Source of the DNA: a bacterium
GTDB taxonomy: Bacteria > Cyanobacteriota > Vampirovibrionia > Gastranaerophilales > Gastranaerophilaceae
Direction: 5' to 3'
Length of the DNA stretch: 19,992 nt
NCBI GenBank assembly: GCA_017477685.1
Contig: JAFUUT010000170.1
Coordinates: 1 to 19,992, forward strand
Shown here: positions 14,655 through 19,992 of the stretch, in pieces
Numbering within the stretch: the first letter of the stretch is position 1
Layout: the number at the start of each line of letters is the position of its first letter
The notes under the pieces: model-generated
What the model was told of the DNA's origin: nothing
The model's input: only the letters and a program-made list of their open reading frames with translations
Databases searched by the model: none
Position numbers and translations under genes: made by a program

Positions 14655-15647
14655 ATGGCAAATTTAAAAGAAAAAATTCTGCAATCATTGAAAAGTACAA
14701 AACAAGTCGAAACTACGCTGAATACAATTACAAAGTTACAAGAAAATTTATTGAAAAATTATTCTAATCCTGTTTTTAATAAGAGGGATAAGAATAAAAT
14801 TTTAAAGGGTTATTCCAATTTGCAAGATGTTGGTAAATCATTGTATAGATACAATACATTACAAGAACATAATTATTTAAATGATGCGGAAGAAGAAAAA
14901 GGAAAGATTGAAAGCAAAGTATTAAAAGGTGGCATAAGCTATAATAAATATATTTGGCATTCAGAAAACGGAGAACACACCTGTGATGTTTGTGCAGGTT
15001 TGGACGGACAAGAATTTGATTATTATGATGAAGTACCCGAACGTCCGCACCCCAATTGCAGATGTTATGTTGAGATTGTTGAATATGAAGATGAAAATTC
15101 TTCTCCTGAACAAAGCGAGAATGAAGAACCTTGTGATTGTCTTGATGATTTACCAACACAATTTGCTAATTTAGTTGATGAAGCAAAAAGATTACAAAAT
15201 AATATCAAAAATATGATTAAAGAGTTATTTAGTAAAATAAAAACAAGAGCAGGTAAATTATACGAAGATACTTGTCAAAAGATACTCGATGAGGCTGCTA
15301 CATGGGACAATGCGGCAGGCGATTTTGCAAGGAATTATAATGATATGGTAAGTGCGGATACTATCAATGCGGATAAATATTTTCATTCAAAAGCAAATTG
15401 TCAAGCTACACAACGAGGTGGAGCAGGGGAAGTTTTAGCTGAAGCCATAAGTTTATTAAGAGAACTTGAGGAAGGTACACGAAAAGTTCTTTTTGAAGGG
15501 GCTGATTTAATTGAACAAATTGAAGATGCTAATCGTGATATGGAAGCTAATAAATACGGCCGCGAACAAGGAAAAATGAATCCGAACGAAGCTTGTGAAA
15601 TTTTAATAGATATATTAAGACCAAATGGTTTGCCAGATAAATATTAA
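14655..15647 (+). CDS. MuF-like protein with serum amyloid A-like C-terminal domain
   Basis: 330-aa protein in three parts. Residues 1-90 are helical. Residues about 92-142 carry the Cys/His signature of Mu gpF / SPP1 gp7 minor head proteins: YIWHSENGEHTC (C110), CAGLDGQEF (C113), then HPNCRC (H132, C135, C137). After an acidic linker and a helical stretch (165-217), residues about 219-330 closely match mature vertebrate serum amyloid A as I remember it: YNDM, ADKYFH (239-244), RGGAG, AEAIS (262-266), NKYGR and the terminal LRPNGLPDKY. In human SAA1 the protein likewise ends RPAGLPEKY. There is no signal peptide. AAGGAG lies 8 nt before the ATG. MuF domains fused to variable C-terminal domains are known in phage-encoded polymorphic toxins, but no toxic activity can be inferred here. 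No other phage gene is nearby. Confidence 0.75.
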   Translation: MANLKEKILQSLKSTKQVETTLNTITKLQENLLKNYSNPVFNKRDKNKILKGYSNLQDVGKSLYRYNTLQEHNYLNDAEEEKGKIESKVLKGGISYNKYIWHSENGEHTCDVCAGLDGQEFDYYDEVPERPHPNCRCYVEIVEYEDENSSPEQSENEEPCDCLDDLPTQFANLVDEAKRLQNNIKNMIKELFSKIKTRAGKLYEDTCQKILDEAATWDNAAGDFARNYNDMVSADTINADKYFHSKANCQATQRGGAGEVLAEAISLLRELEEGTRKVLFEGADLIEQIEDANRDMEANKYGREQGKMNPNEACEILIDILRPNGLPDKY

Positions 15648-15649
15648 TA

Positions 15650-15904
15650 ATGTATTATACGAATATGAAAGTACTATTTGTAATTTTAACTCTTGTCATA
15701 TCATTATTTTTGTTAAATGGATATTTTATTTCAAATACCAATTTGTCAAATATAGATTCTTGTCTTGATAAGGGTTATTGCTGGGATTATATCCGAAATC
15801 GATGCGAGGAAAAAGATCAAGGTTTTTGTGTAAAATCTGAGCAAGAATGTAAGGACAGACATGGTAAATGGTTATATGATAAAAAATATTGTTTATTATA
15901 TTAA
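15650..15904 (+). CDS. Small exported six-cysteine protein
   Basis: 84 aa, or 79 if translation starts at the second ATG (15665). A strongly hydrophobic stretch, KVLFVILTLVISLFLL, right after the start is a signal peptide or membrane anchor. The exported part has six cysteines (C38, C44, C52, C60, C67, C81) with segments CLDKGYCWDYIRNRCEE and ECKDRHGKWLYDKKYC, suggesting three disulfides in the periplasm or on the surface. The start lies 2 nt after the stop of the MuF/SAA-like gene and has no SD, so translation is probably coupled. That position suggests a partner, possibly an immunity protein, of the upstream gene; this is inference. It converges on the 37-aa gene with 2 nt between the stops. 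Confidence 0.7.
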   Translation: MYYTNMKVLFVILTLVISLFLLNGYFISNTNLSNIDSCLDKGYCWDYIRNRCEEKDQGFCVKSEQECKDRHGKWLYDKKYCLLY

Positions 15905-15906
15905 AA

Positions 15907-16020
15907 TTAAAGAGTTATAGCTACTAACCACAATGCAAAATAAATATACCCAAAGAATAAAATTGTAATTAGGTTAAATAAAATTATCAACCAATCTTTT
16001 TTGTGTTTGTTTTTTGCCAT
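15907..16020 (-). CDS. 37-aa single-pass membrane protein
   Basis: Short ORF read from ATG (16020) to TAA (15909-15907): a polar, basic start MAKNKHKKDW followed by one long hydrophobic helix (LIILFNLITILFFGYIYFAL and a few more apolar residues). The positive N-terminus followed by an apolar helix is a classic small membrane protein. A perfect TATAAT ends 7 nt before the ATG and there is no SD, as at other probable leaderless genes here. Its stop comes within 2 nt of the neighbour's stop. Function unknown. Confidence 0.5.
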   Translation of the reverse strand: MAKNKHKKDWLIILFNLITILFFGYIYFALWLVAITL

Positions 16021-16045
16021 TACTTTCATTATAAAAGTAGTGTAG

Positions 16046-16064
16046 GTCAGGCTTTTAGCCTGAC
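16046..16064. repeat. Short REP-like inverted repeat
   Basis: GTCAGGCT / AGCCTGAC with a TTT loop, 8 perfect pairs, between the divergent 37-aa gene and the 993-aa gene. It is GC-rich against its surroundings and not followed by a T-run, so more like a dispersed repeat than a terminator. Confidence 0.6.
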
Positions 16065-16076
16065 AATTAATTTTCA

Positions 16077-16105
16077 TTTACAATTTTGTAACGATACTAT
16101 ATAAT
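16077..16105 (+). promoter_or_regulatory. Sigma70-type promoter giving a leaderless mRNA
   Basis: TTTACA (16077-16082), a 17-nt spacer and a perfect TATAAT (16100-16105). Only 6 nt separate the -10 box from the ATG at 16112 and they contain no SD, so transcription should start at the A of the ATG or next to it. Confidence 0.75.
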
Positions 16106-16111
16106 ACACGT

Positions 16112-19093
16112 ATGGCAAATAAAAAAGATAAATGGATACAAATTGACAATTCTCGCGGTTATGGTTGTATAACAATTACCGGAGATACATATTTTGGAGA
16201 ATGGTACACTGCAAAACGTGCAGTTGTAGGAAAAGAGGACGCATTGACAAAATACGGCTATGAGTATTCTTTTGAAAAAGTAGCTCCTCTTTTACCTGAA
16301 AAAGATTATAATATTGTGAATTTCGAGGCTGTTTTGACAAATGAAACAGAATCAATTTACAAAGATAAAATACAATTTACGTTGTATGCAAATCCCGAAA
16401 AAACAATTCAAGAGCTAAAACACCGCAATATAGATGCAGTTATGCTTGGTAATAATCACTGTGCAGATTTTGGCTCAGGTGTCGGTTCAGAATCAAAGAA
16501 GATATTTGAAGAAAATGGTTTTGCGGCATTTGGGTTTGGTGAAGACATAAAAGATGCAAACAAGCCGCTATTACTTGAATGTTCCGACAGGCAAATAATA
16601 ATCTTTAACGGATACTGGTACAAAGAATATCGGCATAAGTTAGATCATTATGCTTCAGATGGTCGTTCAGGCTGTGCCTGTGTCGGGGATGAAATGTTTA
16701 AACAGATTTCCAAATACAGGAAAAAATATCCTCAAGCATTTATTATTGTTTCTCCTCATTGGGGTTGTGATTTTTCGTATCCAAATGATGAACAAAAAAG
16801 GCTTGCAAACAAAGCTATTGAATCCGGAGCAGATTGTATTATTGCACACGGACCGCATATTATAAATGAATATGAATGGATTGATGATAAATTCGTTTTG
16901 TATTCTATCGGTAATTTTGTATTTAACAGTAATGTTCCTGAGTTTGTTAAAAAGAATATTCCGCCGTATGCGTATGTTGCAAAATTATATATTGACGAAA
17001 AAACAATAAAACTTCGCTTATATCCGATAGATGCATATAATCCTCGTACATTCTGGCAGCCTCGCCCTGTTACGGATGAACAGTTTGAAGATGTAATGAA
17101 GGCTTATAACATTGCGCCTGAACGAGCAAAAAAAGATGAAATAGGGCATTATATTGAAGTAACGATATTCCCGTTTACGGAAGATAAAAAGTTCGAAAAA
17201 GATAATAACGGAAGGAAAATAGTAATGAATAACAGTAAAAGTCCTGTAGTGTTTTACGGAATAACAAACAGGTTATATAATAATATTGACAAATATATTG
17301 AAATAGCAGGGGAACCGGTTGCCATTACGACAAAGGATGCGGAAGTTCAAGATTACCAAAGAGAACTGTATCTTGGTAAATACGAAGTTATGTATGTGGA
17401 TGATATAGTAAAACGCTATCCTGATGCAGATATATGGGTAACTTATCCAAAAGCGGATCACACGGCAAAAATGTTACTAAAAAAATTCGCTCCTGAGAAA
17501 ATCCATTTCTTTGAAGCAGATTTGGAATACAGAAAAGGCTGCAAATTCTTAGGTCACTTTATTAGCTACAGAAAAGAGAATTTTTCTCCGTGTTGTATAA
17601 CAAAGATGTGTCCTGTCGTTAAAACAACAGGAACAATACCGGAAAGAATGGCGCATTGGAAAGAATATACAACAAAACTAACGGATGATATTCGCAACAA
17701 CAGACCTAATGCGTGTGACAGATGTCCTCACCTTGAATATGGTTTTTGGCGTAAGAATATAAAACTTGATACAGTAAGTTTTGGTACAAACCAACCGGGT
17801 GATGTTTGTAATTACAAATGCGTATATTGTTTTGCCGAAAATCAACTTCACAAATTAAAAAATGATGAAGACGGATTTACAACATATGAAATTCTTCGTC
17901 AACTATCTGAAATGCCGGAGTTTGATACCCCTAATTTCAGTATACAGTTATCAAACGGCGAATTTTGTGCAAACAAACATTGTGATGAAATCTTTGATGT
18001 TTTGTTAAAAACAAAATGGGAAGTTACTTTTGTCACAAATATGTCTATTTACAGAGAAAAATTTGCCGAATTTCTGAGAACTGGTCGTGCAAAAAGTGTT
18101 CAAACATCATTAGATGCCGGTACTCGTGAAACATATAAGAAAGTTAAAGGTTTAGATACTTTTGAAAAAGTTAAAGAAAATCTTAAAAAATATCCGTTTG
18201 AAAAAACTAATTTACGTTTGAAATATATTTTCCTTGAAGGAATAAATGATAATGAAGCGGATATTGACGGATTTTTCAACGTGGTTAAAGATGTCGGATG
18301 TAAAACAATAGTTTTATCAAGTGACTTGTTCAAACCATATACTCCAAAGATGAGAGAATTGGCTGTCCGTCTTATTAAAAAAGCAAAACCTGAGGGAATT
18401 TTAGTATCAGGCAACAATAGTTATTTGGCAGCTGTAGATGAAGAATTTATTGCAAAAGCGTATAATGATTACGATGTAAATGCCGGAGAAATAACCGTTC
18501 CGGAAGTAGCAACTTCTGGTTATGAAGCAAAGATAGAATATAACGGCAACAGTATAATTCATAATCCGTGTAAAACAGGTAGAATTACCGGTAAAGGACG
18601 ACTGTTACTAAATGCTAATTTAATTCCGGGACAAACAGCAGAATGCATTGTTGTTCTTGGCGATAATTCAAATTTGGAAATAAAAGGTAATGTATCTGTA
18701 CACCCTAATACAAGATTACACCTCAAGAAAAAATCCAAAATGACAATAGGTTCTGGATATATTCAAAGAGGGGTATTTATACAATGTGCAAATAGTATTA
18801 CAATCGGTAATGATGTGGCAATTTCAGGCAATTGCTATATTACAGATTCTGATTGGCACCCGATTAAAAATAAAAAGGGCGAAGTTATCAACGAAGATGC
18901 TCCTGTAGAAATAGGCAACCATGTGTGGATTGGTCATGGTGTAACAATACTAAAAGGTGTAACTATTGGTGATGGTGCAATTGTTGCAGCAGGTTCTGTT
19001 GTAACAAAAGATGTTCCGCCAAAAACTGTTGTTGCAGGCAACCCCGCAAAAGTAATAAAAAAAGATGTAGATTGGGAATTATATTTTGATTAA
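16112..19093 (+). CDS. Three-domain fusion: CapA-type, radical SAM, hexapeptide acyltransferase
   Basis: 993-aa protein. Residues 15-330: CapA/PGA_cap metallophosphatase-like domain with GDTYF (24-28), NFE (70-72), GNNHCADFG (113-121), HWG (216-218), HGPH (246-249) and YSIGNFVF (264-271). Residues about 375-470: alpha/beta region, unassigned. Residues 475-785: radical SAM domain with CNYKCVYC (C566, C570, C573) and, just before it, a cluster C494-C495, C500, C535, C538 that may hold an extra Fe-S centre. Residues 805-993: left-handed beta-helix acyltransferase of the maltose/WbbJ type, with catalytic H916 (DSDWHPI) and the usual end VVAGNPAKVIKK. CapA acts in polyglutamate capsule synthesis and this acyltransferase class modifies surface sugars, so an envelope polymer task is plausible. 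All domains look intact, and there is no signal peptide, so a cytoplasmic location is likely. Confidence 0.88.
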   Translation: MANKKDKWIQIDNSRGYGCITITGDTYFGEWYTAKRAVVGKEDALTKYGYEYSFEKVAPLLPEKDYNIVNFEAVLTNETESIYKDKIQFTLYANPEKTIQELKHRNIDAVMLGNNHCADFGSGVGSESKKIFEENGFAAFGFGEDIKDANKPLLLECSDRQIIIFNGYWYKEYRHKLDHYASDGRSGCACVGDEMFKQISKYRKKYPQAFIIVSPHWGCDFSYPNDEQKRLANKAIESGADCIIAHGPHIINEYEWIDDKFVLYSIGNFVFNSNVPEFVKKNIPPYAYVAKLYIDEKTIKLRLYPIDAYNPRTFWQPRPVTDEQFEDVMKAYNIAPERAKKDEIGHYIEVTIFPFTEDKKFEKDNNGRKIVMNNSKSPVVFYGITNRLYNNIDKYIEIAGEPVAITTKDAEVQDYQRELYLGKYEVMYVDDIVKRYPDADIWVTYPKADHTAKMLLKKFAPEKIHFFEADLEYRKGCKFLGHFISYRKENFSPCCITKMCPVVKTTGTIPERMAHWKEYTTKLTDDIRNNRPNACDRCPHLEYGFWRKNIKLDTVSFGTNQPGDVCNYKCVYCFAENQLHKLKNDEDGFTTYEILRQLSEMPEFDTPNFSIQLSNGEFCANKHCDEIFDVLLKTKWEVTFVTNMSIYREKFAEFLRTGRAKSVQTSLDAGTRETYKKVKGLDTFEKVKENLKKYPFEKTNLRLKYIFLEGINDNEADIDGFFNVVKDVGCKTIVLSSDLFKPYTPKMRELAVRLIKKAKPEGILVSGNNSYLAAVDEEFIAKAYNDYDVNAGEITVPEVATSGYEAKIEYNGNSIIHNPCKTGRITGKGRLLLNANLIPGQTAECIVVLGDNSNLEIKGNVSVHPNTRLHLKKKSKMTIGSGYIQRGVFIQCANSITIGNDVAISGNCYITDSDWHPIKNKKGEVINEDAPVEIGNHVWIGHGVTILKGVTIGDGAIVAAGSVVTKDVPPKTVVAGNPAKVIKKDVDWELYFD

Positions 19094-19110
19094 TTTCTAT
19101 GACTCTTAAT

Positions 19111-19151
19111 AAAAGGTGCAATATCAATAAATTTGGTATTGCACCTTTTTT
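19111..19151 (+). terminator. Rho-independent terminator after the fusion gene
   Basis: Perfect 13-bp stem AAAAGGTGCAATA / TATTGCACCTTTT with a 13-nt loop, then more T. It lies 17 nt after the stop codon. Confidence 0.92.
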
Positions 19152-19250
19152 ATTTGTTACAAATACTTAATATTTATCACAAAATTAGCAAAAAAAATTA
19201 TTGAGAGTATTTATATGCTATGTGTGTAGTAAAATGAAAGGAAAAAATTA

Positions 19251-19613
19251 ATGAGTATTCTAGGTATCGCATATAGAGAAGCAAGCCGTGCAAGAAAATT
19301 AGTAAAAATTGATGCAACAGGTAACATTGCAAAATATAAAAAATTAGGTACAACAGTTGATCAATTTAACAAAGCAGTAAATGTTGTAAAACAATCTTCT
19401 GGTAAATATTCAAGAAATCCATTCAAAAGAATTTACAGATTCTTTAAAGAATTTTTCAAAAATTATAAAGAGTTAAGAAAATCGAGTAAAGATACAAAAT
19501 TAAAACAAAAACAACAAAAATGGAATTCATTTATTGATGAAATGGCTGCAAAACAAGCTAAAACTCCTGAAGCAACAAATAACCAACCAAAAATTGAAGA
19601 TTTAACAAAATAG
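19251..19613 (+). CDS. Small basic helical protein, 120 aa
   Basis: Family unknown. The protein is Lys-rich, helical and soluble. A central segment SSGKYSRNPFKRIYRFFKEF (residues 49-68) is shared with the next gene, which has SGEYSRNPLNKIISVFKLYW, so the two are paralogues. A charged helix and a disordered tail (AKTPEATNNQPKIEDLTK) follow. AAAGGA lies 8 nt before the ATG. It is preceded by the 19111-19151 terminator, so it has its own promoter, but I see no convincing boxes. The next gene starts 11 nt after its stop. Confidence 0.75.
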   Translation: MSILGIAYREASRARKLVKIDATGNIAKYKKLGTTVDQFNKAVNVVKQSSGKYSRNPFKRIYRFFKEFFKNYKELRKSSKDTKLKQKQQKWNSFIDEMAAKQAKTPEATNNQPKIEDLTK

Positions 19614-19624
19614 AAAGTAATAGT

Positions 19625-19897
19625 ATGAGTTATGGTATCAATCCATTAGTAAATGCCATAGAAGGCAGAATACTTGTCCGATATGCTCACAAAGGCAAAC
19701 TGGCAGACCATATTCTTGGAACTGAAGAAAATATTGAACGAAAAGTTCAAGAAATAATTAAAGTTTCCGGAGAATATTCTCGAAATCCATTAAATAAAAT
19801 AATAAGTGTTTTCAAGTTATATTGGGCTCAAATACAACAACGACAAGAACTTCAACAACAAATGGAAAAATTTATAAAAGAACATGCAAAACTTTAA
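19625..19897 (+). CDS. Small helical protein, 90 aa, paralogue of the preceding gene
   Basis: Shares SGxYSRNPxxxI and the following amphipathic helix with the upstream 120-aa protein, then ends in a Gln/Glu/Lys-rich helix (QQRQELQQQMEKFIKEH) that could form a coiled coil. It lacks the tail of its neighbour. Only a weak GAAAG-like SD is visible, and the gap is 11 nt, so translation may be coupled. Both genes end at the terminator at 19911. Function unknown. Confidence 0.7.
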   Translation: MSYGINPLVNAIEGRILVRYAHKGKLADHILGTEENIERKVQEIIKVSGEYSRNPLNKIISVFKLYWAQIQQRQELQQQMEKFIKEHAKL

Positions 19898-19910
19898 ATA
19901 AAATTGTAAG

Positions 19911-19939
19911 AACCCGCAAATATTCATTTACGGGTTTTT
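19911..19939 (+). terminator. Rho-independent terminator
   Basis: AACCCG-C-AAAT / ATTT-A-CGGGTT stem with one C.A mismatch, ATTC loop and a T-run. It closes the two-gene operon. I see nothing in the remaining 53 nt. Confidence 0.8.
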
Positions 19940-19992
19940 ATTTTGGCTAAATTCTTACAAAAATTTGTCCGCCCACACAGATAAATCCACGC

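Noticed and set aside
13958..15904. Prophage or integrative element inserted at tRNA-Gly
   Set aside because: The MuF-like motif and XRE gene hint at phage ancestry, but there is no integrase, no structural gene and no second copy of the tRNA 3' end in the window.

Overview
The window is an AT-rich bacterial chromosome segment with short intergenic gaps. It encodes a Gram-negative style envelope (LptF/LptG-family permease) with ordinary housekeeping genes: a type I DAHP synthase, TyrA, PlsY, RsmD, MurA, an Nfo-like endonuclease IV, a phosphoglycolate-phosphatase-like HAD enzyme and a tRNA-Gly. Scattered among these are small lysine-rich or coiled-coil proteins that I cannot assign. The base composition, the mix of genes and the look of the unassigned proteins suggest a gut member of the non-photosynthetic cyanobacterial relatives (Gastranaerophilales / Vampirovibrionia). 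That is an inference from memory and was not tested by a search. Nothing points to a prophage, plasmid, CRISPR array or insertion sequence.

Layout. 1-3.7 kb: an unassigned coiled-coil gene, convergent with an LptF/LptG permease; an endonuclease IV-like TIM barrel with a strong terminator; a small winged-helix protein and a small membrane protein, both on the minus strand. 3.7-8.8 kb: gph, aroF-type DAHP synthase, a protein with five 60-bp tandem repeats, an extremely cationic 100-aa protein, tyrA on the minus strand, then plsY-rsmD. 8.8-11.1 kb: an unassigned 587-aa protein whose Shine-Dalgarno (SD) sequence lies in a hairpin, followed by about 520 bp of repeats (a 13-bp-stem hairpin and a perfect 123-bp direct duplication). 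11.1-13.9 kb: a minus-strand murA operon in which murA carries an in-frame TAA, then a uridine-kinase-like P-loop gene. 13.9-16.0 kb: tRNA-Gly, then a module of an XRE repressor, a MuF-like protein with a serum-amyloid-A-like C-terminus and a six-cysteine exported peptide; facing it is a 37-aa membrane protein. 16.1-19.1 kb: a 993-aa fusion of a CapA-type domain, a radical SAM domain and a hexapeptide acyltransferase domain. 19.2-19.9 kb: two small paralogues.

How genes may work together. AroF and TyrA supply the start and the tyrosine branch of aromatic synthesis but are not in one operon. PlsY and RsmD are 4 bp apart and probably cotranscribed. MurA is followed by a small RWYD-repeat protein that starts inside its 3' end. 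The most interesting unit is the 14.1-15.9 kb module: a divergent repressor with a symmetric operator controls a MuF-like protein whose last ~110 residues closely resemble vertebrate serum amyloid A, followed 2 nt later by a small exported cysteine-rich protein. The layout resembles phage-derived polymorphic toxins with an immunity partner, but no activity can be read from the sequence. A second theme is promoter placement: several genes without an SD have a -10 box only 6-7 nt before the ATG, which suggests leaderless mRNAs.
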